Source: Planctomycetota bacterium (lineage in GTDB: Bacteria; Planctomycetota; Brocadiia; CAIUPP01). From it: a stretch of 64,000 nucleotides of DNA. The translations under genes and the position numbers were made by a program. Shown here piece after piece: positions 14,516 to 20,929 of the stretch (position 1 is the stretch's first letter; each line of letters starts with the position of its first letter). The stretch lies in NCBI GenBank assembly GCA_022705425.1, contig JAKJEM010000014.1, positions 1 to 64,000 of the forward strand. Direction: 5' to 3'. The notes below the pieces were generated by a model. That model had not been told where the DNA came from. It searched no databases and worked only from the letters and a program-made list of their open reading frames with translations.

Positions 14516-14607
14516 GGCTTAGCTCTCCATCCCGTCCGCGCGCCGGAGGCCGCGCGCCAAGGCGCGCAGGCCACGCGACGCGCGACGGCAACTAATAGCA
14601 TGGACCA

Positions 14608-14757
14608 TCACAGCGCACCGGTGGCGGCGAGGACGAAGAGCAGCGCGGCGGCGGCGATCGCCAGCGCGCCCAGACAGCCCATCGCGGCGCGTTCGTCGGG
14701 GGTGTGGTTGTAGGACGGGGCGACCAGGGGCAGATCTCCGGCAGCTTCGGGCTTCAT
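14608..14757 (-). CDS. Small single-pass membrane protein
   Basis: 49 residues, MKPEAAGDLPLVAPSYNHTP followed by a charged turn and then one hydrophobic helix (MGCLGALAIAAAALLFVLAATGAL) at the very C-terminus. ATG 14757 overlaps the stop of the preceding small membrane gene (ATGA), so it is translationally coupled. A tail-anchored topology is likely. No named family is recognised. The pair of tiny membrane genes after Gam may act in membrane or lysis functions, which is inference. Confidence 0.6.
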   Translation of the reverse strand: MKPEAAGDLPLVAPSYNHTPDERAAMGCLGALAIAAAALLFVLAATGAL

Positions 14758-14915
14758 GGCTGCGGCCTCCAGAGAAAGAGGAGGACCGTCGTCGCCGCGA
14801 AGAGGGCGGCGAGGGCGGCGGTCCGGGGTTCGTGTCGTGCGGCGCTGACGACGGCCTGGCCCAGGTAGAGGACGGTCAGGGCCAGGCCGAAGGCGTTTTC
14901 AAGGAGCCAGGTCAT
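14754..14915 (-). CDS. Small two-pass membrane protein
   Basis: 53 residues from the ATG at 14915, which overlaps the Gam stop (ATGA). Two hydrophobic helices are visible, WLLENAFGLALTVLYLGQAVV and TAALAALFAATTVLLFLW, separated by a short basic loop ARHEPR, so both ends should lie on the same side. It is coupled at both ends to neighbours by 4-nt overlaps, which supports that it is translated. The size and topology resemble small phage holins, but nothing else confirms lysis. Confidence 0.6.
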   Translation of the reverse strand: MTWLLENAFGLALTVLYLGQAVVSAARHEPRTAALAALFAATTVLLFLWRPQP

Positions 14916-15550
14916 GGATGCACTTCCGTGGGCCGCGGGCCGTTCCACGCCTCACCTTCCGGTCCATAGCGCGTGGCGTCCTTGCTCGCGCCACGCGCCG
15001 CGCACTCCTCGGAGGCTGTCGGCGGGATCACGCGCGCTTCGCCCTTGAGTTCGAGCTTGAAGATATCCCCCTGGCTGATCCGCATTCCGGCCTGGGCGAG
15101 CTGCTCGTCGGTAACCTGGCGGTCCTTCCACGAGGTCAGGATCATCATCTTGTCCAGCTCGGGGGGGCGGCGGATGAAGTGCGGCAGGAGGCGTTCGGCG
15201 GCTTCGAGAATCTTCTTCCACGTCCACTTGCGCGAGAGGGGCGCGACGGCGGGGGGCGTGCGCTGGAAGCTGAGGGTGCCGTGGGCGCGCTCGACGGTGC
15301 GCGGCTCGGTGAACTCGGCCTTGTGCGCCTCGGCGAACTCGGCGACGCCGGCCTTCAGCGCCTCGAAGCGCTCGGCCCAGGCGGTGAGGTCCGGCTCGTG
15401 CCGGGCGCGGACGGCGGCGAGTTCGGAGTTCATCTGCGCCAGGCGCGCGTCAATCCGGCTTTCCAGGATGCACATCGCGCCGAGCGCGGTGTCCACCTCC
15501 TGCCAGGACGATGGGGTGGCGGGCGGCGCGGGCACTTTCGATTTGCTCAT
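14912..15550 (-). CDS. gam: Host-nuclease inhibitor Gam-like protein
   Basis: 212 residues. The start is ATG 15550 with AAGGAG seven nt upstream. The body shows the Mu Gam/Ku-like pattern: an N-terminal ALGAMCILESRIDARLAQMNSEL helix, EPDLTAWAERFEALKAGVAEFAEAHK, then ERAHGTLSFQRTPPAV leading into the beta core, and KDRQVTDEQLAQAGMRI near the end. Gam binds double-strand ends and shields phage DNA from exonucleases. The C-terminal tail (EECAARGASKDATRYGPEG) looks partly repeat-derived (14989-15013). Position between MuB and GemA matches the Mu early region. Confidence 0.85.
   Translation of the reverse strand: MSKSKVPAPPATPSSWQEVDTALGAMCILESRIDARLAQMNSELAAVRARHEPDLTAWAERFEALKAGVAEFAEAHKAEFTEPRTVERAHGTLSFQRTPPAVAPLSRKWTWKKILEAAERLLPHFIRRPPELDKMMILTSWKDRQVTDEQLAQAGMRISQGDIFKLELKGEARVIPPTASEECAARGASKDATRYGPEGEAWNGPRPTEVHP
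14989..15013. repeat. Degenerate palindromic repeat in the Gam 3' end
   Basis: GCGCCACGCGCCGCGCACTC then CTCGG, a diverged member of the GTGCGCGG-N4-CCGCGCAC family, encodes the EECAARGAS part of the Gam C-terminus. Confidence 0.5.
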
Positions 15551-15572
15551 GCGGTTCTCCTTCGGCTCTGTG

Positions 15573-15680
15573 GCCGGTGTGGCACAGGCGCCCTCGCCTG
15601 TGGCCTCTGTGAACGCATCACACCGCCGAGGGCGGCGGCGCCACATCGCGCTACGGAGAGCGGGGCGCGCAAGCGCTCCC
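15573..15680. repeat. Palindromic repeat cluster upstream of gam
   Basis: An imperfect GCCACAGGCGAGGGCGCC-type palindrome (15573-15604), a CCGCC-GAG-GGCGG hairpin (15623-15637) and a GGGGCGCGCAAGCGCTCCC unit (15662-15680) follow one another. The last encodes the C-terminus of the HTH gene at 15651-15995. Confidence 0.75.
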
Positions 15681-15995
15681 GAACAACGACGGCTGGACGG
15701 GGCGCGGCTGGAATCCTTCGGCGGAGCGGAAGCGCCAGAGGTGCTCGGCGCGCGGGCGCGACTCCGGCGGGACGGAATAGACGGTGTGCAGGCGTCCGGT
15801 TTCGGGGTCGGTGTGCGACTCGGCGACGATCTGGACGAGGTGTTTGAGGCGGAGGTCGCTGATCCGCCCGCGGTAGGAGAGCATTCCCAGGGCGTTGAGG
15901 CGCGGCGCGGGGGCGCGCCACGCGGACCACCGGAGGCAGTCGAGTATCTTCCAGCAGTCCTCGGAAAGCGCGTGGGGGCGCGCGGTCGTGGTCAT
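15651..15995 (-). CDS. Helix-turn-helix protein (HTH_39-like)
   Basis: 114 residues from ATG 15995. The core CWKILDCLRWSAWRAPAPRLNALGMLSYRGRISDLRLK has the spacing of the winged-helix phage family in which a LSYRxRISDLR recognition helix ends the motif. The following VAESHTDPETGRLHTVYSVP forms the wing. It probably regulates prophage genes or acts in replication control. The last roughly ten residues (FGSACAPRSP) come from a palindromic repeat. It lies between a short charged protein and Gam in the early operon. Function beyond DNA binding is not inferable. Confidence 0.6.
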   Translation of the reverse strand: MTTTARPHALSEDCWKILDCLRWSAWRAPAPRLNALGMLSYRGRISDLRLKHLVQIVAESHTDPETGRLHTVYSVPPESRPRAEHLWRFRSAEGFQPRPVQPSLFGSACAPRSP

Positions 15996-16009
15996 GGGGC
16001 GATGCTCCC

Positions 16010-16342
16010 TCAATCCCTGCGTGCGCGGCACGCCGCGCACTCCTCGGGGTCTTCGAGGCGGTCCACGGCAGCGGCGGGACGCCGCGCCTCTCCGGCAGCG
16101 GCGGGACGCCGCGCCTCTCCGGCAGCGGCGGGACGCCGCGCCTCTCCGGCAGCGGCGGGCGCCGTCTGGCGCTCCGCCAGGGCGTCGAGATTGGCGCGGC
16201 CTTCGCGCAGGACGTCGGCGGCGCGGTCGAGCAGGTCGGCGCAGCGGCGCAGATCGTTTAGGGCGACATCCAGTCGGTCGCCGAGCAGGCCCTCGAAACG
16301 CTCCGAAAAGCCCACGACAATGGGGTCGGGGTACTGGATCAT
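16010..16342 (-). CDS. Small early protein with a repeat-derived C-terminal half
   Basis: 110 residues. ATG 16342 follows the MuB-like stop with GGAGGG upstream. Residues 1-60 look genuine, a helical stretch DVALNDLRRCADLLDRAADVLREGRANLDALAER with coiled-coil character. From about residue 61 the protein is AAAGEARRP repeated three times, the translation of a 27-bp palindromic array at 16071-16151, and it ends in another hairpin unit. The original C-terminus has apparently been replaced by repeats. No family recognised. Confidence 0.55.
   Translation of the reverse strand: MIQYPDPIVVGFSERFEGLLGDRLDVALNDLRRCADLLDRAADVLREGRANLDALAERQTAPAAAGEARRPAAAGEARRPAAAGEARRPAAAVDRLEDPEECAACRARRD
16021..16166. 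repeat. Hairpin plus three tandem 27-bp palindromic units
   Basis: GTGCGCGG-CACG-CCGCGCAC lies at 16021-16040. Units starting 16071, 16098 and 16125 are identical: GCGGCGGGACGCCGCGCC then TCTCCGGCA, period 27 bp. A variant fourth copy begins at 16152. Each contains GCGGCG-GGA-CGCCGC. Confidence 0.9.
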
Positions 16343-16343
16343 G

Positions 16344-17381
16344 TTAGCCCTCCATCAGCGTGGCGTAGGCGCGGGCAATGCACTTGGCGTCCATCTTTCC
16401 GCCGTCGGCGGCGGCGATGCGCTGCGCGCCGACGAGGGCGTTGGCGAGGCGTCGGGCGGAGCCGTGGGCGCCGTCGCGCAGGGTGGCCAGGGCGGCGCGA
16501 TCCATGGGAAAGGGGGCGGCGATGCGCTCGGCGTCCTCGTCGGTGATGCCGTTGACGACGCAGCAGTAGGTGATGCGGCTGAGGAACTGCTCCAGGGTGG
16601 AGGATTTCCGCGCGCGCAGGCGCACCAGGAAGGCGGGGGTGGCGACGAAGACCATGCCGCAGCGGGCGATGTCGTGGATCATGCGGAGGACCTGCAGGAG
16701 GTCCTCGGCGGCGTAGTCAATCTCGTCAATGATGACGAGGCGTCCGGTGTCGCGCAAGGCGGCGCCGACGGCCTCGATGGCCTCATGCTGTGAGACGCAG
16801 GGGCCGAGTTCGACGTTGAGGGCGTCGGCCAAGGCGCGCAGGATGGGGCGGCCCGCGCCGTGGAGGCCCTTGCGCCCGGCGGGGCGCATGGTGATGAGGA
16901 CCGTCTCCGGCTCGGCGAGGCAATAGCAGCCGACGGCCATCGTCTTGCCCGCGCCGGGGCGGCCCATGATGACGGCCATGACCCCCTCGTCGTGGGCGTT
17001 TCGGAGCGTTTCGAGGGCCTGCTCGGCGACGGAGGTGAGGGCGAAGGGGGGGCGCTGGGGGACGCGCTTGCGGCGCTCCTCCTGATCCAGGGCGCGCTGC
17101 ATCCGCTCGGCGATGCGGGCGACGTCGCCGGCGTACTTGCCGGAGGCGACCTGGCTGAGGGTGCTGGCGCTGACGCCGAGCTTGCGGGCGGCGGCGGCCT
17201 GCGTCCAGCCGCGCACGCGGGCGACGGCCAGGTATTGCTCGACGACGCGTGCGCGTCGTGCGCGGTCCTCCGCGCACTCTCCGGCAGCGGCGGGACGCCG
17301 CGCCTCTCGGTCCTCCGCGCACTCCTCGGTCGGCGGCGATTTCACGGGGGAGTTCGCCGCGCGGGCGTCTGGATGTTCCAT
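16344..17381 (-). CDS. MuB-like AAA+ ATPase, transposition target-capture protein
   Basis: 345 residues from ATG 17381, with AAGGAG seven nt upstream. An N-terminal HTH (about 57-80, GWTQAAAARKLGVSASTLSQVASGKY) precedes a P-loop GRPGAGKT at 140-147 and a Walker B LVIIDE at 215-220, then FVATPAFLVRL. This is the layout of MuB (312 aa in Mu), which binds target DNA, stimulates the transposase and confers target immunity. Residues about 18-43 (EECAEDREARRPAAAGECAED) are repeat-derived, upstream of the HTH. It is immediately downstream of the transposase and a small gene, as in Mu. Confidence 0.85.
   Translation of the reverse strand: MEHPDARAANSPVKSPPTEECAEDREARRPAAAGECAEDRARRARVVEQYLAVARVRGWTQAAAARKLGVSASTLSQVASGKYAGDVARIAERMQRALDQEERRKRVPQRPPFALTSVAEQALETLRNAHDEGVMAVIMGRPGAGKTMAVGCYCLAEPETVLITMRPAGRKGLHGAGRPILRALADALNVELGPCVSQHEAIEAVGAALRDTGRLVIIDEIDYAAEDLLQVLRMIHDIARCGMVFVATPAFLVRLRARKSSTLEQFLSRITYCCVVNGITDEDAERIAAPFPMDRAALATLRDGAHGSARRLANALVGAQRIAAADGGKMDAKCIARAYATLMEG
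17258..17329. repeat. Palindromic repeats in the 5' part of the MuB-like gene
   Basis: GTGCGCGG-TCCT-CCGCGCAC at 17258-17277 is followed by a GCGGCG-GGA-CGCCGC unit and a half hairpin CCTCCGCGCACTCCTC. They encode a repeat-like segment between the start codon and the HTH domain, without breaking the frame. Confidence 0.85.
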
Positions 17382-17382
17382 C

Positions 17383-17748
17383 TCACTCTCCTTGGCGGGG
17401 CGGAATGATGGCGTTCTCGGAGCGTGCGCGGGACCCCGCGCACTCCTCCGTCTCCGGGCAATGACGGAGAATGGAGTCAATCTCCTGGCGGTTGGTGGAG
17501 ATCGCGATGAGCATGAAGGGGCTGCCGCCGTTGCGCAGGGCGATCACCGTCATCGGCCGCGCCGTTGCGCGCCTCTCCGGCGGCGTTCCACCGAGGTCCT
17601 GGCTGAAGACCTTTCCCGCCCCGGCAAAGACCCGCTGCACGAGCTGCTCGCGCGTCAGATGCGTCGCCGTGGCGTTGATGACGCGAACCGGCGGGCGCCC
17701 GGACTCCCAAAGCTCCCCGTTGTCCGTCCTGAGTTTCGGCGCGTCCAT
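17383..17748 (-). CDS. Small prophage protein between transposase and MuB genes
   Basis: 121 residues. ATG 17748 has GGAAAGGATAG upstream, and the stop lies one nt before the MuB-like start. The genuine-looking part is ELWESGRPPVRVINATATHLTREQLVQRVFAGAG and MTVIALRNGGSPFMLIAI. Two stretches, PPERRATAR and EECAGSRARSE, come from repeat units at 17559-17580 and 17424-17443. No domain is recognised. Its location implies an accessory role in transposition or early regulation, but this is only positional. Confidence 0.55.
   Translation of the reverse strand: MDAPKLRTDNGELWESGRPPVRVINATATHLTREQLVQRVFAGAGKVFSQDLGGTPPERRATARPMTVIALRNGGSPFMLIAISTNRQEIDSILRHCPETEECAGSRARSENAIIPPRQGE
17424..17443. repeat. 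Hairpin GTGCGCGG-GACC-CCGCGCAC
   Basis: A perfect 8-bp stem with a GACC tetraloop, inside the small gene between transposase and MuB. A second unit of another family (GCGCCGTTGCGCGCCTC) lies at 17559-17575 in the same gene. Confidence 0.85.
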
Positions 17749-17763
17749 TGTTCTATCCTTTCC

Positions 17764-17810
17764 GGCAGCGGCGGCACGCCGCGCCTCTTCGGTAGCGGCC
17801 TTCCGCCGCT
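17764..17810. repeat. Palindromic repeats just downstream of the transposase gene
   Basis: A GCGGCG-GCA-CGCCGC unit with the usual GCCTCTTC tail is followed by GTAGCGGCCTTCCGCCGCT. They separate the transposase stop from the ribosome site of the next small gene. Confidence 0.8.
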
Positions 17811-17813
17811 GTG

Positions 17814-20117
17814 CTATGCGCCCTGCCGTTCCGCCTGCACGGCGGCGGCCTGGGCGAGGATGTCCTGCGCGGCGGCGGCGGCGTTGCGGCGCCGGGCCTC
17901 GTCGCGCGCGGCGGTATCGTCGGCATCGGCCTTCTCGACGGCGCGGATCGCGGCGGCGGCGGAGTCGTCCGAGCGCGGCGTCTGGGTTTCGATGCCCGCC
18001 TGGAGAGGAGTGCGCGGAGTACCGCGCACGCACAGCGCGGCGTTGGCGGCAGCCAGGGCGTTCGCCCCGGTGGGGTCGTGGTGCTCCGGCGACAGAGCGG
18101 CGCGCAGCTCGCGCGCGGTGGTCATGAGGTGGGCGCGCTGGGCCTTGCGGGCGGACCAGACGGCCTCGTTCGAAGCGGTCATCTCGCGCCAGTGCGCCGG
18201 CGGCAGGGCCGGGACGACGAGGCGGCGGTTCGGGTCCATGGCGGGCCGGACGCAGATGGCGGCAAGGTTGTCGGGGTCGTAGAGAACATCCACCCACTGC
18301 CCGACGTAGAGCATCAGTTCGTCATTCATGAAGCGGGCCGGGCCGATTTCGATCCCCTGGGTGGCGACCTTGCGGCGGCGGGGCTGGAGGAGGAGCAGAT
18401 CGAGGGCGGCTTCGTGGGCGGTTACCGCGCGTCCGAAGGCGTTATAGGCGGCGTCGGGGGGCAGGGCGCGATCGCCGCAGCGGTGCTCGGATTCCCACTT
18501 CCGGACCTGTTCGGTGAAGGCCTCGGCGTACTGCTCCCAGGTCAGGAGCCGGCGCTCGCGGAGCTCGCGGGCTAGCTTTTCGGGCTTGTCCTCGACGCTG
18601 TGGCCGCACCAGCCGGGGAGCAGGTTCTCGAAGGGGCGGGCGAAGGCGCCGAAGATCGGCTCGATGGGCTTGGACCAGGAGGAGTAGGGCAGGGCGTTGA
18701 CGATGTCCTCGATGCCCAGGGCGCGCAGGGTGGACCAGCCGCCGGCGCTGTCCACCGAGGGCGGGAAGGCGGCGGGCCAGCGCGCGCAGCCCTCGTAGTC
18801 GGCCTGAGTGGGTTCCTGGAGTTGCAGGCGCGTGCGGGCCTTGCCGCCGAAGCGCTCGGCGGTGAACTCCTTGCCGTTGTCGAAATAGAGCGCCGTGGGC
18901 ACGCCGCGGCGGAGGATGCCCATGCGCAGGGCGAGGGCCACGGATTGCGCGCTGGGGCGGTCGGCCAGCCGCCAGCCGGCGAAGGAGGCCGTGGCCAGGT
19001 CAATGAAGAGCGTGAGCCAGGGGCGCACGATGCGCCCGTCGGGCGCGATGACGAAGGTGTCCATGCGGCGATGGTCGGCGCACCACAACTCGTTGGGGGC
19101 CAACGCCTTCGGATCGCGGTGGACCTTGGCCATGCCGTGCTCCTCCCAGGCGCGCTGGCCGTGGCGGAAGGCGGCGCGTTGCAGGGGGGTGACGTGGCGC
19201 TCGATCCAGCGGGCCACGCTGGAGCGGCTGGGGAGGGGACAGCGATGGAGACGGCAGAGGTCGCGCAGGGTGGCCATGACCTGGCTGAGGCGCGGGCGCT
19301 GCTGGTTGAGCCAGCGCGCGCGGATGGCGCGCTGCATCCATTCCGGCATGGCCGTTTCGCCGCGGTTGTGGCCCCAGCCGGGGAAGAGGCCGATGTGGCC
19401 GTGCTTTTCTGCGCGGCTCATCCAGGCGCGGAGGGTCTGCTGCGATTGTCCGAGCTCGATTTCCAGCCGCGCCCAGACCTTCATGCGGTCGCCGTAGCCG
19501 GCGGCCTCGAGGGCCGCGCGGCAGGCGCCCACGCACCGCAGGCGGTGGTCATAGACCTCGATTTCGCTGTGGCGACCCGCCAGGCGCAGGGCGACGATGT
19601 CCGGCCGGCCCTCCGGGGTGAGGGGGATGGCCGCGCCGCGCAGGGGTTCCGGACGGGCCGGCAGCGCCGGTTCGGCGGCGCGCAGGGGGCGCCCGCCGGC
19701 CTCCGCGCTCTCCGCGGCAGCGATTCCGGCCACAGGCGAGGGCGCCACAGGCGCTGCGCAACGGCTGCGCTGCGGCGCAGCGCCTGTGCAGCGCAGCCGG
19801 TGTGCCACACCGGCAGCGCCGTAGCGCGCCTCTCCGACAGCGCGCGCCTCGTCCGTCATCTGCCGGAAGGCGGCCTGCGCGCCGGGGGAGAGGCAGGAGA
19901 GGGGAATCCGGTTGACCGGGCGACCGTTGCCGGCGAGGCGCGGCGTGCCGCCGCTGCCGGAGAGGCTGAGGCCAGGCACGATGCGGTAGCGGCCCTCGCG
20001 GACGCGGTTGAAGACCTCGCGGCGGGAGATGCTCTCGTAAAGGGCGACCTCGTCGTAGGTCAGCAGGATGCCCTGTTCGGGGGCGGCGGCAATCGGGGCA
20101 ATGGCGGTTTCCATCAT
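17814..20117 (-). CDS. DDE transposase, MuA-like
   Basis: 767 residues. The start is ATG 20117, with AGGAGG five nt upstream and a 4-nt overlap with the HTH gene stop; open frame further upstream is an artefact. Residues 1-45 form an end-binding HTH region. The catalytic core runs about 335-500 with D347 (NELWCAD), D412 (YFDNGKEF) and E485 (KPIEPIFG). A beta-barrel DNA-binding part and a basic C-terminus follow, as in MuA (663 aa). It cuts and joins the prophage ends. Two repeat insertions, residues about 50-62 and 94-130, lie in the linker between the end-binding region and the core, which may explain why they are tolerated. Confidence 0.9.
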   Translation of the reverse strand: MMETAIAPIAAAPEQGILLTYDEVALYESISRREVFNRVREGRYRIVPGLSLSGSGGTPRLAGNGRPVNRIPLSCLSPGAQAAFRQMTDEARAVGEARYGAAGVAHRLRCTGAAPQRSRCAAPVAPSPVAGIAAAESAEAGGRPLRAAEPALPARPEPLRGAAIPLTPEGRPDIVALRLAGRHSEIEVYDHRLRCVGACRAALEAAGYGDRMKVWARLEIELGQSQQTLRAWMSRAEKHGHIGLFPGWGHNRGETAMPEWMQRAIRARWLNQQRPRLSQVMATLRDLCRLHRCPLPSRSSVARWIERHVTPLQRAAFRHGQRAWEEHGMAKVHRDPKALAPNELWCADHRRMDTFVIAPDGRIVRPWLTLFIDLATASFAGWRLADRPSAQSVALALRMGILRRGVPTALYFDNGKEFTAERFGGKARTRLQLQEPTQADYEGCARWPAAFPPSVDSAGGWSTLRALGIEDIVNALPYSSWSKPIEPIFGAFARPFENLLPGWCGHSVEDKPEKLARELRERRLLTWEQYAEAFTEQVRKWESEHRCGDRALPPDAAYNAFGRAVTAHEAALDLLLLQPRRRKVATQGIEIGPARFMNDELMLYVGQWVDVLYDPDNLAAICVRPAMDPNRRLVVPALPPAHWREMTASNEAVWSARKAQRAHLMTTARELRAALSPEHHDPTGANALAAANAALCVRGTPRTPLQAGIETQTPRSDDSAAAAIRAVEKADADDTAARDEARRRNAAAAAQDILAQAAAVQAERQGA
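18010..18029. repeat. Hairpin GTGCGCGG-AGTA-CCGCGCAC in transposase 3' region
   Basis: A perfect 8-bp stem with an AGTA tetraloop. The flanking GAGGAG on its left shows it is inserted in the opposite orientation to most other copies. It encodes the VRGTPRTP stretch of the transposase tail. Confidence 0.85.
19729..19840. repeat. Composite palindromic element within transposase gene
   Basis: The outer part begins GCCACAGGCGAGGGCGCC. Inside, CACAGGCGCTGCGC at 19746-19759 pairs perfectly with 19775-19788 (14-bp stem, 15-nt loop holding a GGCTGCGC copy). GGTGTGCCACACC and a GCGCCGTAGCGCGCCTC unit follow to 19840. At least four repeat families are nested in 112 bp, still in frame. Confidence 0.9.
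19931..19965. repeat. Palindromic repeat in transposase N-terminal linker
   Basis: GAGGCGCGGCGTGCCGCC continuing to GCTGCC is the reverse complement of the GCGGCG-GCA-CGCCGC family. It encodes SGSGGTPRLAG, the same peptide type seen in the MuF linker. Confidence 0.8.
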
Positions 20118-20383
20118 CCGACCCTCCTTTTCAGCAGTCCTGCTGCGGCCAGTTTGAACCAGGCGTGTTCGCCGAAGAGGTCCGCCGTGCTCATGCCCAG
20201 GCGCTGTGCCAGGGCGTCCTGGACTTCGAGGGTGTGGCGGGCGGGGCAGCCGGCGGCCCCCGTGCAGGCCAGGGCGCGCGTGAGGGCGGTGCGGTGGCAG
20301 CCGATCTCGGCGGCGAGGGTGCGCGTGGACCATTTCGGCCCGAGGGCGGCGGTGACTTTGGCCTTGACGGGACTCCACAACAC
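20114..20383 (-). CDS. Ner-like helix-turn-helix regulator
   Basis: 89 residues. The start is GTG 20383 with GAGG upstream. AALGPKWSTRTLAAEIGCHRTALTRAL is a helix-turn-helix, followed by a HTLEVQDALAQRLGMSTADLFGE helix pair. In Mu, Ner sits just before transposase gene A and turns down early transcription; size, order and coupling to the transposase (4-nt overlap) match. The gene starts a few bases from an inverted repeat at 20383-20401 that could be its operator. The assignment to Ner rather than another small Cro-like regulator is by position. Confidence 0.7.
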   Translation of the reverse strand: MLWSPVKAKVTAALGPKWSTRTLAAEIGCHRTALTRALACTGAAGCPARHTLEVQDALAQRLGMSTADLFGEHAWFKLAAAGLLKRRVG

Positions 20384-20401
20384 AAGTTATCCTCACACTT
20401 G
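20383..20401. promoter_or_regulatory. Inverted repeat CAAGT-N9-ACTTG, candidate operator
   Basis: It lies in the 66-bp space between the divergent Ner-like gene and the plus-strand gene at 20450. The half-sites are 14 bp centre to centre, fitting a small HTH dimer. It overlaps the Ner-like ribosome site, so binding could autoregulate. Confidence 0.4.
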
Positions 20402-20449
20402 ATTCAGGGCCGGACGTTGGGACACAAGGGCACAAAACAGGAGAAACCG

Positions 20450-20920
20450 ATGGCGCGTTCGCCTACGCACTGGGAGCGCCTCCTCGCAGCCTGCGAAGAA
20501 CGCGAGCGCGCGCTTCATTCAATGCTGACAGCAGAGGACATCCGCGCTCTTCGGGCGTGGGGGCGCCGGGAGGGTCTTCTGGGCTACCAGGTAGCGCGCC
20601 AATGGCTCCACAGCGAAGCGGACACGCATCCGGCCCTGGATCCGAAGGAGCGCGCCCTGCTTGGCCCCCACGAGACGGAACATCAGCGCCGGGTGCGCAT
20701 CCTCCTGCTGCTGAACGAAGCACGCTTCGCCCGCAGGATAATAGAGCCATTGTGCGCTGAAGGCGTCGGCTCTCATCCGGAAACGCACACAGAACTCCGG
20801 CGCCTGTCGCAGGCGGCTCAGCGCTTGATCCCGCAGACGCCGGAGGCGCTGTGGCCGTTCGACGATCTGTCGCCCTTTGCCCCGCCGCGCCCCGCCGCGC
20901 CTTCTGCAAGTTCTTCATGA
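20450..20920 (+). CDS. Plus-strand early-region protein of unknown function
   Basis: 156 residues. ATG 20450 follows CAGGAG eight nt upstream. The composition looks coding, with helical segments (HWERLLAACEERERALHSMLTAEDIRALRAWGRREGLLGYQVARQWLH; ETEHQRRVRILLLLNEARFARRIIEPLC) and a proline-rich end. It is the only plus-strand gene between repressor and transposase, facing the Bro-N gene tail to tail. It is not interrupted by palindromic repeats. A lysogeny-expressed or regulatory role is plausible from orientation but not demonstrated, and no family is recognised. Confidence 0.6.
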   Translation: MARSPTHWERLLAACEERERALHSMLTAEDIRALRAWGRREGLLGYQVARQWLHSEADTHPALDPKERALLGPHETEHQRRVRILLLLNEARFARRIIEPLCAEGVGSHPETHTELRRLSQAAQRLIPQTPEALWPFDDLSPFAPPRPAAPSASSS

Positions 20921-20929
20921 CGATCTCCT

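Noticed and set aside
16071-16151. CRISPR array
   Set aside because: Units are directly adjacent with no unique spacers, periods are 24 or 27 bp and no cas genes are present.
20463-20921. Minus-strand frame starting MKNLQKARRG with AAGGAG upstream, opposite the plus-strand gene at 20450
   Set aside because: The ribosome site is good, but the protein is Gly/Pro/Ala/Ser-rich without structure, whereas the plus-strand frame has coding-like composition. I kept the plus-strand gene.
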